The position numbers and the translations under genes are program-made. A stretch of DNA of 64,000 nucleotides from Capra hircus (Eukaryota > Chordata > Mammalia > Artiodactyla > Bovidae): the NCBI RefSeq assembly GCF_001704415.2, contig NC_030826.1:56005362-56069361 (forward strand), in the 5' to 3' direction. This document shows, one piece after another, positions 19,240 through 30,270 of the stretch (the stretch's first letter is position 1; each line of letters begins with the position of its first letter). The notes under the pieces are model-generated. The model did no database searches and was not told where the DNA came from. It worked only from the letters and a program-made list of their open reading frames with translations.

Positions 19240-19442
19240 CTCTGTGTGTGCTTGATTGTGTCTGACTCTTTGTGACCCCATGGACTGTAGCCTACGGGGC
19301 TCCTCTGTCCATGGGATTTCCCAGACAAGAATACTGGAGTGAGTTGCCATTTCCTCCCCAAGAGGATCTTCCCAACCCAGGTGTTATCCCGTGTCTCCTT
19401 CATCTCCTGCATTTGCAGGTGGACCACTGAGCCACCTGGGAA
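19240..19442 (-). mobile_element. Bov-tA SINE, antisense
   Basis: Inverted core (ccatggactgtagcctacggggctcctctgtcc) and inverted tRNA head (ggaccactgagccacctgggaaattc). Confidence 0.85.
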
Positions 19443-19527
19443 ATTCTAGCCCCCATGAAAGTAGAAAAATGTGCAAAACGATGATAATATGCCAACTGCA
19501 TGTGAAGATATGCAAGTATAAGTGGAC

Positions 19528-19700
19528 AGAGGGACTTTGCTGGTGGTCCAGTGGGTGAGAATCTGCCTTGCAATGCAGGGGCTGTGGGTTCGATCCCTGG
19601 TTGGGGAACCGAGACCGTGCAGTGCAACTAAAGATTCCACATGACTCATGAAGATCCCAGGGGTTGGGGGGGTGCGATGCAGCCAAATAAATAAAGAAAA
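19528..19700 (+). mobile_element. CHR/ART2-type SINE, supplies a polyadenylation motif
   Basis: tRNA-like head (gggactttgctggtggtccagtgggtgagaatctgcc), B-box GGTTCGATCC, and a tail with two overlapping AATAAA motifs at 19,686-19,695. The unit B copy has lost both motifs. Confidence 0.8.
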
Positions 19701-20494
19701 TATTTTCTTAAAAAGTGGTCAGAGGACTCTGGCATCCATGCCCTGATGTATTTTGTGTGTTTGAAATGAGATTCTACCAGCGCCATCCCTCACGTCCTGA
19801 GCACACCTGAAGATGAGAGTGACCTCACAGCTTCTCCTTGTCACACTAAGTCCCTGCTCCATTAATATTTCCATTTTCTTCCCTCTCTTGAATGTATTCA
19901 GTCTGGCTGTGAATCTCACTTGGCGTCTGCAAGGAGATCGTCCATGCATTTTGGGGACTGTGGAGTAATCCATCAGTCAGACCCTGGAGTTAGAACAAAT
20001 CAGTGGCTATGAGCTAGGGTGGGCTGGGGAGGGTGGGCTTGGAGAAGACTCTTTATTCTCAGGAAGATTTCCTCGACTAAGTGTCCTGGGATATGAATTA
20101 AGCTGTTCCTGTTGGTTCATTCTGGAGGAAGGGGGCAGGGCCTCAGGGAGCTAGTTTAGAAAAGGTCAACTGTTTTCTTCTAAAGCTAGAGGCCAAACCT
20201 TGAGACACTCTCTTACCCTCTGAGAGGTGAGGGGCATGTAGGAGAGAGATCAGTGTTTCAGCCTCCTGTCCTGCCACCCAGCTGATGACTTTTGTCTCCA
20301 CGTACCTAAAGCTCAGGTGGGAAATTGACTGTATTCAAAGGCAAAATGAGGTTGGGGAGGCCCACCTCAGACTTCCCAAAGACTCTGCTGACACAAGGAA
20401 ATGTCAGAGGGACCGTGTGTGGGTCCTCAGCTTGAGTGCCCCAGAGGACAGAGTTATCATGTTTAACAAATACAATTGTAGCATACTTTGGGCT
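19701..20494. other. Right end of duplication unit A and flank
   Basis: Homology to unit B (50,840-51,318) continues to about 20,185 and then stops within tgttttcttct. No gene is seen. After 20,185 the sequence is unique in the window. Confidence 0.6.
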
Positions 20495-20600
20495 TCCCTG
20501 TCTTCCCTGGTGGTTAAGACTCCACTTTTCAGTGTAGGGGATGTGGGTTGGATCCCTGATTAGGGAGCTAAAATCACACATGCCTTGTGGCCAAGAAAGC
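20495..20600 (+). mobile_element. CHR/ART2-type SINE
   Basis: Head text gtcttccctggtggttaagactcc, then gtgggttggatccctgattagggagctaaaatcacacatgcc, a known SINE pattern. A poly-A run lies near 20,661. Confidence 0.75.
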
Positions 20601-21084
20601 AAGAAATATAAAAAACAGACACAATATTTTAAACTGATAAAACTTTAAAGTGGTATACATTAAAAAAAAAAAAAGTCTTGGGGAAAGCTCCACAGGACAC
20701 TCAATTATAATTGAAGTTTGGCTAAACAGCAAATACTTTGAAAGTATAAGTATATCCCATGAAATATTGGGAAAATCTTATGACAAAAATTGGGGGTTCC
20801 ATTGCAGTAAGACTGTCAGGCTTGCCCAGTTCCAAGAAAGGCAGAGTGGGTGCCATCAATGATCAAAATGGGGACTGGTCTTTTTAAAATTCTTCTACCT
20901 GAGCTGAGCACGTCCTGCTCTGAGAGGCTAAGACAGTCATCTCCTGATATCTCACACTCAGTCTTTCCCACACACTCGCACACGTGGTCTCAGGGAAGGG
21001 TTCGGGGATTCACTTTTATACTCTGAATAAGAATGAAGGGGATCCTGAAACCTCAATCCCCCAGCAACATGATGCAGGGAGGAA
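20601..21084. other. Spacer with likely CD300 intron 2 homology
   Basis: A/T-rich to 20,890. The part 20,890-21,084 lies downstream (on the minus strand) of a CD300 V-exon relic and is probably its intron 2. Nothing coding is seen. Confidence 0.35.
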
Positions 21085-21199
21085 GGCTCCTTAACTGGGT
21101 CAGTGGTCACTTTAGCTCAGACCCCAGGGTCCGCTTTGATTCTCTCAGCCCCACATGAGTACGTGTCTGCGTTGTTTGCCCTGAGCTCTTGCAGATGTG

Positions 21200-21690
21200 T
21201 TGAGAAGCTGGAGTTAGTGTGTCAAAAGAAAACTATGCAGATCATAGAAGGAAACAGTGCCCTTTGCAGCAACGTGGCTGGACCTAGAGATGAAGATACT
21301 CAGTGAAGTAAGCCAGAGGAAGACAGATATCACATGACACCCTCATATGTGGAATCTAAAGAATGATACAAATGAACATATAAAAAACAGAAACAGATGA
21401 AGAGACTGAAAAAACAAGCTTATAGCTACTAAAGGGGAAAGAAAGGGGAGGGATAAATTAGGAGTTTGTGATGAACATATACGCACTACTATATACAAAA
21501 CAGATAACCAGCAAGGACCTATTTATAGCACAGGGAACTCAACTCAGTGTTTTGTGTTACTAATAACCTATAAGATTCTGAGAAAAGACATGTGTTATGT
21601 ACAACTTAATCACTTTGCTATACACCTGAAATTAACACATCATTGTAAATCAACTATACTTCAATAAAAATTAATTTAAAAAAGAGTTTG
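21200..21690 (+). mobile_element. L1 3' end inside the V exon relic
   Basis: Typical ruminant L1 3' UTR text (agcaacgtggctggacctagag, catatgtggaatctaaagaatgatac, tatacacctgaaattaacac, caactatacttcaataaaaatt) ending in an A-rich tail. Confidence 0.9.
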
Positions 21691-21834
21691 AAACCCTCAA
21701 AAAAATATGCAGATGATAACTCACTGAATGCAGAGGTACAAGCAACTCACACAGGGTCGGCAGGTAGCTGACTGTCAGCATCCAAATATCCCACTTTGGA
21801 AGTGAAACCCACGAGGTCCTGTTGATTGAAGTTG

Positions 21835-22047
21835 TCGTTGTTGTTCAGGCCCTAAGTCGTGTCTGACTCTTTGTGACACCATGAACTGTAGCTCACCAGG
21901 CTCCACTGTCCTTGGGCTTTCCCAAGCAGGAACACTGGAGTAGGTTGCCATTTCCTTCTCCAGCGGATCTTCCCAATCCATGGATTGCAGCTGCCTTTCC
22001 TGCATTGCAGGCGGATTCCTAACCGCTGAGCCACCAGGGAAGCCTTT
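21835..22047 (-). mobile_element. Bov-tA SINE, antisense
   Basis: Inverted core and head (gaccatgaactgtagctcaccaggctccactgtcc ... ctgagccaccagggaagcc). Confidence 0.85.
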
Positions 22048-22614
22048 GATTGAAGGCAAAGTGTCAATACTCCCGCACGAGGGAAGTAGAGTTAAAAGAT
22101 TTATTAGTGACAGATCTCAGAAGACGGGTTGGGGAGGTGAGGCGGGGTGGCGATGAGCCAAGGACAGGGCACTTCTCAGTCCCAGGTCACGAGAGAGAAG
22201 ACAGAGAGCAGGGCAGCAAGCAGCTGTGACTTGGTAGGTGGTTAGAGCAGAGGTCGCTGATTTTTAGCAGCCTCAACGCGAAGTGGTTATTTTTCAAAAT
22301 GTGTTTGGCTGCTCTGGGTCTTCGTGGCAGCATGCAGGATCTTTAGTTGCACCATGTGGGATCTAGTTCCCTGACCAGGAATCAAACCTGGGCCCCCTGC
22401 CTTGGGAGTGCAGAGCCTTCCCTGGACCTCCAGGGAAGTCCCTAAGTGGTTATTTTTAAAGGTGGCCTGGGGGAAGTAAAGCAGGAACTTCTGGTGGGAA
22501 TCTTACACTCAGATCTTTATCTGAATGTCCAAGCTCTGAGTGTGAGAAGGGTTATCTTCCTATAAAATGCTTAGGTAGCAAGTGAGAAAAACAAGTGTTT
22601 TTCTCAAAAGACGT
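22048..22614. other. Inserted DNA of unknown class, possible LTR piece
   Basis: After removing the SINE at 22,295-22,443 the remaining text (ttaaaagatttattagtgacag near 22,095) looks like an inverted LTR tail but I cannot assign a family. No reading frame of note. Confidence 0.35.
22295..22443 (-). mobile_element. CHR-type SINE with perfect target duplication
   Basis: Inverted element (gtgtttggctgctctgggtcttcgtgg to cctccagggaagtcc). A 14-bp target duplication AAGTGGTTATTTTT flanks it (22,281-22,294 and 22,444-22,457). Confidence 0.88.
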
Positions 22615-22797
22615 GTTCATGGTGAACACGCGTGTGTTCTGATTGCAGCACACACGGCTCGCCGTCTCCTTCTGCACGCATGACATGGTTTGATCAGGAT
22701 GACACAGTTCTGATCAGCGTCTCGACACCACCTCTTCACACGGTTCTCCCACCCTGGGCCGTAACGACAGTCAGTGGTCACTTGCTCAGGAAAAAGT

Positions 22798-24085
22798 AGG
22801 AGGAAGAAAATACTGGGAAAAAAGAGCAAAAGTTAATGAAGTAGAAAATAAGATAAAAGAGAAGATCAACAAAGTCAATGATTGTTTTTTTAAAAGCCCG
22901 TGAAAGATATTTACAATAGAAAGATCGGAGGTCTGAATAATCATTAGTGAGATGGGAGACATCACTGTATATCCTGCACATATTAAAAAGCTAACCTAGA
23001 CAGCATATTAAAAAGCAGAGACGTTACTTTGCCAACAAAGGTCTGTCTAGTCAAAGCTATGGTTCTCCCAGTAGTCATGTATGGATGTGAGAGTTGGACA
23101 GTAAAGAAAGCTGAGCGCTGAAGCTGAAGAAATAATGTTTTTGAACTGTGGTGTTCCAACCAGTCCATCCTAAAGGAAATCAGTCCTAAATATTCATTGG
23201 AAGGACTGATGCTGAAGCCAAAGCCCCAATACTCTGGTCACCTGATGTGAAGAACTGACTCACTGGAAAAGACCCTGATGCTTGGAAAGATTGAAGACAG
23301 GAGGAGAAGGGGACGACAGAGGATAAGATGACATCACCGACTCGATGGACATGAGTTTGAGTAAGCTCTGGGAGTTGGTGATGGACAAGGAGGCCTGGCG
23401 TGCTGCAGTCCATGTGGCTGCAAAGAGTCGGACACGACTGAGGCAACTGAACTGAACTGGACTGAATACAAGGATAAGATGATATGTGGCTACAATAATA
23501 AAATGACACTAAACAAAGTTATGCCAATAAATTTGAAACTTTTGATGAAATTCTTTGAAAAATAATATAAAAGTTAACACAAAAAGAATTAGAAAAGCTG
23601 AAATAATCTTACAACCATTTAAATGAATCAACTCCATTATTAAAAATATCCCCCAAGGAAAATGCTAGATTATTTCTTAAAGTTCAATGTTAATATATAC
23701 TAAACATTTAAGGAAGAAATAATGTCTATCTTATATATTAAAAAAAATTCTGGAACAGAGGAAAGAAGATGTAATTCCTAATCCATTCCATAAGACTGGC
23801 ATAGGTTTGATGCCAACCTGACAAGGCAGTGAAAGGAAGAAATATGATAGGCAGTTATCACTCATGAGTGTAAACTCAAGAGTCTGAAACAAAACATCGG
23901 CAAATGGAATCCAGAAACAGGTAAAAAACATGCCTCATGACCAATTTGGGTTTATGCCAAGCAAGCAAAACTGTTTAAACATTAGAAAATCAGTAAGTGT
24001 GATATGCCATATTCGTGAAGTAAAGAGAATATCATATGATTGTCAGACAAATGAATTTGGTAGATTTCAATGCCCTTTGAGTGTG
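22798..24085 (+). mobile_element. Decayed L1 ORF2, interrupted by BovB; reaches the left end of unit B
   Basis: Minor frames on the plus strand give L1 ORF2 text before (22,800-22,989) and after (23,463-24,066) a BovB insertion. Many stops. The part from 23,939 is the same as 1-128, so the left breakpoint of the duplication in unit B lies at or before 23,939. Confidence 0.65.
22990..23462 (+). mobile_element. BovB 3' fragment inside L1
   Basis: Starts within the ORF2 C-terminal domain (cagcatattaaaaagcagag) and ends in the BovB 3' terminus (ggcaactgaactgaactgg). Frame broken by stops and a deletion near 23,120. Confidence 0.9.
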
Positions 24086-24591
24086 GAGGCCTTTCCAGAC
24101 CAAATAATAAACCACAGCACTATTACTATGCTGGGTCTTTCCCCTGAGATGGGATATGGAACAGGGGGTGGGCATGGTAGCTCCGAAGTCTCAGACTCAA
24201 ACTCTAGAAAGAGTAGGAACACCCCCAGGGCAGCAGAGGTCCCAGGAAAGCACTGGCAGGAATCGGGGTCTCCAGGTCCCACAGAGGAGGGTCCCTTGGC
24301 CCACAGACTGACACGGGGACCACCACCTTCATCTCCTTGGGAGCGGACTCAGGCACTGACTGTGCGCAGGGAAACAGGGTGCTGGGAAAGCCTGATCCCA
24401 GCCGGAGGCAGCCCTGGAGCCAGGAGAGCGTCGAGGGGAAGCCCTGCCCCTCCCAGCCCAGGTGGTCAGCTGGGGCTCCGTGAGCCCTCAGGACTCCCCC
24501 ACCCCTGGGACATTCCCTCTGAGGGACAGTTGGGTCCCTGGACAGAACAGGCCCTGAAGAGTCACGACCACACACATACATATACTCTTAC

Positions 24592-25254
24592 CTGGGACAA
24601 TGGTCACGTCAACGTGGTCCCCCAGGTCACGTCCAATTCTCTCAATCCCACACCAGTAAGTGTCTGAATTGTCTAGCCTGAGCTTCTCCCTGGTTGGGTC
24701 TTCCCTGATAGCTCAGTTGGTAAAGAATTTGCCCTCAATGCAGGAGACCCCTGTTCGATTCCTAGGTTGGGAGGATCCCCCGGAGATTGGTAAGGCTGCC
24801 CTCTCCAGTATTCTTGGGCTTCCCTGGTGGCTCAGCTGGTAAATAATCCACCTGCAATGCAGGAGACCTGGGTTTGAACCCTGGGTTGGGAAGATCCCCT
24901 GGAGAAGGGGAAGACTACCCACTCCAGTATTGTAGGCTGGAGGATTCTATGGACTATATAGTACATGGGGTCGCAAAGAGTCTGACACGAATGAGCAATT
25001 TTCACTTTCATTTCACTTTTCTCCATGGTCATGGTGATTGAGTGGTCTTCCCAGTTGTCCTTGATGGACACGTGGTCCTTTTTTACTTCCTTCTCTGATC
25101 GGGGTTTTAACAGCGAACTGGCAGCTGTCCCAGTCAGCCCCTTGGGACCACTACTTCATGCAGGTCTCTCAGCCAGGGTTTTATCAACACCGCACAGTTG
25201 GTGAGCTCTGCTCCAGGCTGCTCATTTCTTTGGGACCGGAGATGGCAGATGAGC
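24592..25254 (-). pseudogene. CD300-like V exon relic, unit B
   Basis: Same structure as 653-1,315: splice borders visible, SINE at 24,690-25,018, stop codons in the N-terminal half, Ser in place of the cysteine after Trp-Trp. Only a few base differences from unit A. Confidence 0.85.
24690..25018 (+). mobile_element. Bov-tA/Bov-A SINE inside the V exon relic, unit B
   Basis: Same insertion as 751-1,079 with the same TTCTCC flanks. Confidence 0.85.
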
Positions 25255-25576
25255 CTGGAAAACCCAAATCCATGTACCTATCACCTCCCGTCCTGAGGAC
25301 AGGGCCACAGCCTCCTGCACTGTGAAGAGTTCAACCAGACCCAAGGGCCTCCTTGAATAACAGTCAAGGAAGGAATACACCTTCCATAAGACGGACCTTT
25401 TGTCCTTCAAAATTCTACTGGGTCAAAGCCAAGAGAAACGGAAAATTCCATAAAAGCACAACTACAGACCAAAGAAGTAAAAACATTGACCCAGAGCAAA
25501 GGTAGCTTCCTGTCGCTCACCCCATCTCGCCCTGGCTGTAGCCAGTAAGTCTTTCCATTCCCAGTCTTGTTATCTG

Positions 25577-26814
25577 CAGTCATCTCCAAGCCAGGCTTCA
25601 GCAGTATGTGAACCGTGAACTTCCAGATGTTCAAGCTGGTTTTAGAAAAGGCAGAGGAACCAGAGATCAAATTGCCAACATCCGCTGGATCATGGAAAAA
25701 GCAAGAGAGTTCCAGAAAAACATCTATTTCTGCTTTATTGACTATGCCAAAGCCTTTGATTATGCGGATCACAATAAACTGTGGAAAATTCTTCAAGAGA
25801 TGGGAATACCAGACCACCTGACCTGCCTCTTGAGAAAGCTGTATACAGGTCAGAAAGTAACAGTTAGAACTGGACATGGAACAACAGACTGGTTCCAAAT
25901 AGGAAAAGGAGTGCGTCAAGGCTGTATATTGTCACCCTGCTTATTTAACTTCTATGCAGAGTACATCATGAGAAATGCTGAGCTGGAAGAAACACAAGCT
26001 GGAATCAAGATTACCGGAAGAAATATCAATAACCTCAGATATGCAGATGACACCACCCTTATGGCAGAAAGTGACGAGGAACTAAAAAGCCTCTTGATGA
26101 GAGTGAAAGAGGGAAAAAGTTGGCTTAAAGCTCAACATTCAGAAAACGAAGATCATGGCATCTGGTCCCATCACTTCATGTGAAATAGATAGGGAAACAG
26201 TGGAAACAGTGTCAAACTTTATTTTGGGGGGCTCCAAAATCACTGCAGATTGTGATTGCAGCCATGAAATTAAAAGACACTTACTCCTTGGAAGGAAAGT
26301 TATGACCAACCTAGAAAGCATATTAAAAAGCAGAGACATTACTTTGCCAACAGAGGTCCATCTAGTCAAGGCTATGGTTTTTCCTGTGGTCATGTATGGA
26401 TGTGAGAGCTGAACTGTGAAGAAAGCTGAGTGCCAAGGATTGATGCTTTTGAACTATGGTGTTGGAGAAGACTCGTGAGAGTCCCTTGGACTGCAAGGAG
26501 ATCCAACCAGTCCATTCTAAATGAGATCAGTCCTGGATGTTCTTTGGAAAGAATGATGCTAAAGCTGAAACTCCAATACTTTGGCCACCTCATGTGAAGA
26601 GTTGACTCATTGGAAAAGACTCTGATGTTGGGAGGGATGGGGGCAGGAGGAGAAGGTGATGACAGAGGATGAGATGGCTGGATGGCATCACTGACTTGAT
26701 GGAAGTGAGTCTGAGTAAAATCTGGGAGTTGGTGATGGACAGGGAGGCCTCGTGTGCTGTGATTCATGAGGTCGCAAAGAGTCGGACATAACTGAGCGAC
26801 TGAACTGAACTGGA
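25577..26814 (+). mobile_element. BovB LINE, 3' half of ORF2, unit B
   Basis: An open frame of 191 codons (25,608-26,183) spans the RT domain with FIDYAKAFD, GVRQGC and an intact YADD box near 26,040, better preserved than in unit A (YTDD). A deletion near 26,110 shifts the frame, and a stop (Ter for Trp) appears at 26,410. Inactive. Confidence 0.9.
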
Positions 26815-26815
26815 C

Positions 26816-27100
26816 TGACTGTGTTATACTGGTCTGATGGGGAGGAATGAGCAGAGGACCTATTTGCACAGAAGATGACTTTGTACTGATGACCTCAGGA
26901 GGCCCAGGAGAAACCACCCCATCACCCAGCTCTGGAGAAACTGTTCCTAATGATTCTGTTTCTACTGGATCTACAGTAAACGAGCCTGGTAGAAGAACCT
27001 TTGAAACTGACCAAAGCAGTGATGCCAGTCGGTCTCCCCATGTTCTGGAATTCTTATTACCCAGATCCCATTTCTTCCCATTGAATTTCTTTAGATGATT
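26816..27100 (-). other. Intron 1 remnant of the inverted pseudogene, unit B
   Basis: Equivalent of 2,885-3,165, antisense to intron 1 of the live gene. The open frame at 26,847-27,098 is not a gene. Confidence 0.7.
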
Positions 27101-27117
27101 TGTCAAAAAGCAAACCT

Positions 27118-27270
27118 GTGAGTTCTTTATGGATGTTTCGTTCTTTTCCATTGATCAATTTGTCCATGCTTATGCCAGTCCATACTATCTTGAGTACTAT
27201 AGCTTTGTGGTAAGGCAAGTATTATAGAATTAAACAGCATTTTCTTATATATTCTTCTTGTTCTTTCTTT
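27118..27270 (-). mobile_element. L1 fragment, antisense, unit B
   Basis: Equivalent of 3,185-3,336. In unit A this is followed at once by ERV gag; here it is followed by 487 bp of other DNA and then the ERV 3' LTR. Confidence 0.6.
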
Positions 27271-27757
27271 CACCTTCTCATTTCTGGAAGGTTCAGGGTA
27301 CAGCGAAATGCTTCTTTATTATAAGAAAAACACTCCATGCATAAAGAAAAGTGGCGTCAGGGTCAGAGCCTGGGAGGGAGGGAGATCATGGCCATCTGGA
27401 GAGCCGTAACTGGCAAGGCCACGGGCTGCAGTGAAAGATCTCGCAAGACTCAGTGAAGATCCTTTGTGCTACAGCTAAGACCTGATGCAGCCAGATGAAT
27501 AAATAACTATTAAAAAAGAAAGCTCCTCAGATTCACGCATTCATGCACGCATCCGTACACGCACGCCTCCCTCTCTCTATCTGTCCACCCATACTCCTGT
27601 CTTCTTATCTATCTGGCAGCCTTCAGAAACGGTACCCTAGAAAACAGATCTTCATTTTATTCATTTTCATTTTTTCCCCCAACACCTAACTTCGAACCTG
27701 TCAGAGAACATAAACGTATTAACCTTTCTTTAAGTGCACGGATGAATGAATAGGCCC
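27271..27757. other. Pre-ERV flank present only in unit B, with SINE tail
   Basis: Contains a decayed CHR/ART2 SINE 3' half on the plus strand (about 27,400-27,515: gatctcgcaagactcagtgaagatcc ... gatgcagccagatgaataaataa). The rest has no recognised feature. It was removed from unit A together with most of the ERV. Confidence 0.5.
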
Positions 27758-28263
27758 TGTAAGGTAAAGGAACTAGAGAAGTCGAGGTTCAAAAGAGGAA
27801 CGAGACCGGCCCTTTACAGCAGCAGAGCACCTTTAACGAGGCGAGAAGGGGCAGCAGTCAGATTAGTGGGCTGCTGCACCCACGGATGGAGGAGCCTGGT
27901 GGGCTGCCGTCTATGGGGTCGCACAGAGTCGGACACGACTGAAGTGACTTAGCAGCAGCAGCAGCAGCGCTAAGTCAAGAAGAGAGTAGTATATATAGAA
28001 AACATATATATGCAGAGATACATTGTTTTGAGAGGGTCTGTTTTTCCTCAAGATTACTTTTGATTAGTTAGCTTTCAACAACTGGGGCAAGGAATTCCTG
28101 AGACTGGCCGGAGACTGGGATCGGCTGGGAGCTGGATGTAATCCATCTTAGCGTCCATTCCTTTCTTCAGGGGAGAAAGTTCTTTATTCTGTATAGAATG
28201 GTGGGGAGGATCTGGAGGGGAGTTTTAACTCCAGGCTATTTTGAGCTGTGTAGCTTTCCTTCA
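27758..28263 (-). repeat. ERV 3' LTR with SINE insertion (506 bp)
   Basis: Matches the 5' LTR apart from point changes and a Bov-A fragment at 27,877-27,967 inserted in the gggctgctgc/gctaag site. TATA-like box (tatatatag, inverted) near 27,990. Confidence 0.88.
27877..27967 (+). mobile_element. Bov-A 3' fragment in the 3' LTR
   Basis: Text gatggaggagcctggtgggctgccgtctatggggtcgcacagagtcggacacgactgaagtgacttagcagcag: the 3' half of a Bov-A element ending in a CAG repeat. Confidence 0.85.
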
Positions 28264-29010
28264 TTCCAGATCCTAAGGAATATATAAAAAGAGAAAGAGA
28301 GGTGGGCATTGTCAATGTTCAGGGCTTCTTCGTGCTGGTAAACGAGGGTCGGGGGTTTGTGGTCGGGGAGAAAGGAAGTCTGAGGCCTGTAGTGTTGATT
28401 TTCTATTCTAGCTGCCAGAATCTCGAGCAGAAGAACAGTCTTGACTTGATGTTGAGAAATGGCTCGGATTCGGTCCTGGAGGAATCCCTGGAAAAGATTA
28501 AACCAACAATGTCCAAATGTGAAGAGGAGGATAAAGAATATGAAGGATTTGAGAAGGGGCAAAACCCAAGGCATCCAGTTCCATCCGTCAACTATGACTG
28601 CCGGGAGTGGCTTAATCTCTGGTGGATTCGAGAGGCTCGATCTATAAGGATTTGCAGCTTCCTGGACAACACCCGACTGGTTGGCATAGAACCAGCAGGA
28701 TTCGTCCAGAAAAAGGCACAAACCTCCCTTTTCTGCAGTTAGTAGATCTAATCCTCTTCTATTTTGTAGCACCTCTGCCGCCAAGGAATCGAGTCGATTT
28801 TGGATAGTTATTATTATCCTGGGTTATTTCCTGGAGGCTGTCTGGTAGGTAGTTTTGGATGGAGGTGGTTAGGCCAGTGGTTCCTGTTCCAATTCCAGCC
28901 GCTATTCCTAGTCCCACTGAGAGGGGAATGAGATGAATGGCTCATTTCATCTGTTTGTGAATGAGAGGAATAGGTAGGGGTTGATCACTGGGGGCTCTAA
29001 AAAGGTTTGG

Positions 29011-29058
29011 ACTGGAGTATACCTGGACTGGAGTATACCTGGACTGGAGTATACCTGG
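29011..29058. repeat. 16-bp unit repeated three times in ERV env
   Basis: ACTGGAGTATACCTGG occurs three times head to tail. 16 is not a multiple of three, so the expansion shifts the env frame. Confidence 0.95.
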
Positions 29059-29459
29059 GTGCAGGTTTTGGTCCAGTTGGTAGGTAAACAGAGGTGTGTA
29101 GACGTCCCACCCAAGGAAAAGAGGCCAGGTGTCACAATACAACAGCTAAAGTGGATGGTGAAGAGTCTTGCGGGGGGTGGGGGGCGGGGTTGATCGTTCA
29201 TTCAAGAACGGTCAGGGACCCCGCTAAGGTGGCCCTAGTGATGGGAGAAGTGGAGGGGTGTGCTGAGGGAATCCGTGCTGCGAAGGTAAAATGTCCTGTA
29301 GGACCAGAAACCTTCTATATAGCCTCTCCAGGGGCAAAGAGCAAAGTGGAGGGATAGCTACACATGGGTTTAGGGATTATGCCCACGGGTTGGTCATATG
29401 AACTGTTTCGGGAATTTTTAGATATGCAAAACGGAGCTGGTTGTAACAGTGTAATAGTG

Positions 29460-29671
29460 GAATGTCCCTGGTGGCTCAGAAGTGAAAGCATCTGCTTGCA
29501 ATGCAGGAGACCTGGGTTCGATCCCTGGGTCGGGAAGATCCCCTGGAGAAGGAAATGGCAACCCACTGCAGTGTTCTTGCCTGGAGAATCCCATGGACGG
29601 AGGAGCCTGGTGGGCTACAGTCCACGGGGTCGCAAGGAGTTAGACACGACTGGGCGGCTTCAATTCACTTC
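29460..29671 (+). mobile_element. Bov-tA SINE in ERV env with target duplication
   Basis: Full tRNA-like head and Bov-A core. A 10-bp target duplication TGTAATAGTG flanks it (29,450-29,459 and 29,672-29,681). Confidence 0.93.
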
Positions 29672-30270
29672 TGTAATAGTGTTACTCTCTGGGTGACAGG
29701 GCCTCCTATTGGAGGTTTTCCATTGTCCGAGGGAACGTCAGTGAGTAAAGATTCTAAGAGTTTGCCCGAATTCCAGATATGATCACTAGTGTGTAGATAT
29801 TTAAGATATGAGACAAATAAAGGCTCTCCACGGTATGCGTGGTGTAGGGATATGTTACCAGTGGTCTAGTCTAGGATGGATGTGGGGAGGGCTGAGTCTT
29901 CCAGAGGAGTTATGGAGAGACATATCCAGCAGTCTTTAGCCAACTGTGGGTTAAAAGCACTGGGGAAAGTGTGAGTTAAATTAAGGGTCCGGAATAGATA
30001 GTTGAGTTTAGGGTTTTGAAAGAGTTCTTGGGTCAGAGGAAAGAAAGATGATAAGAAGATGTTAACCAACATTTGGGGAAGTGAATATAAGATAAACTAC
30101 TCAGGAGAAGAATTGGATTTCAAAAGGGTAAACGTTATAAAATGTTCCCTGCAGCCACCGGGTGGAGATGAAATCTTCAACGTGTTCGAACGTGGATCCT
30201 TGAGGACTCGAGACCCAGATATCTGCCAGGAGTTGTTCTGGAAATAATTGTAGCCGTGAAACCGCTAGGC

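Larger units (their letters stand above)
21085..22795 (-). pseudogene. Third CD300-like V exon, split by about 1.4 kb of repeats
   Basis: On the minus strand, 22,795-22,615 reads as the N-terminal part of a CD300 V domain (Glu-Gln...Cys-Arg-Tyr-Gly-Pro-Gly-Trp, then Arg-Trp-Cys-Arg-Asp-Ala-Asp). The C-terminal part is at 21,195-21,085 (Asn-Ala-Asp-Thr-Tyr-Ser-Cys-Gly). Between them lie an L1 3' end, a Bov-tA and a CHR SINE. The C-terminal part has an in-frame TGA and its donor reads CCCAG/TTAAGG (one G lost). It is clearly more diverged than the V exons of units A and B, so it is an older family member. No leader or membrane exon for it was found. Confidence 0.75.
28264..30270 (-). pseudogene. 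ERV env, broken
   Basis: The transmembrane-subunit end lies in an open frame of 182 codons (28,784-28,236): a Leu-Gln-Asn-Arg-Arg-Gly-Leu immunosuppressive-type segment, then a CX6C motif in which the residue after the second Cys is Trp and not Cys, so the usual third cysteine is lost, then a hydrophobic anchor and a cytoplasmic part. A glycine-rich fusion-peptide-like stretch is near 28,920-28,860. The surface-subunit part is fragmented; a CWIC motif (the CXXC type of gamma-like Env) lies near 29,920. A SINE (29,460-29,671) and a tripled 16-bp unit (29,011-29,058) break the frame. No full Env is possible. Confidence 0.8.

Noticed and set aside
25608..26183. 191-codon RT open frame as a host gene
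   Set aside because: It is the BovB reverse transcriptase domain, 5' truncated and frameshifted.
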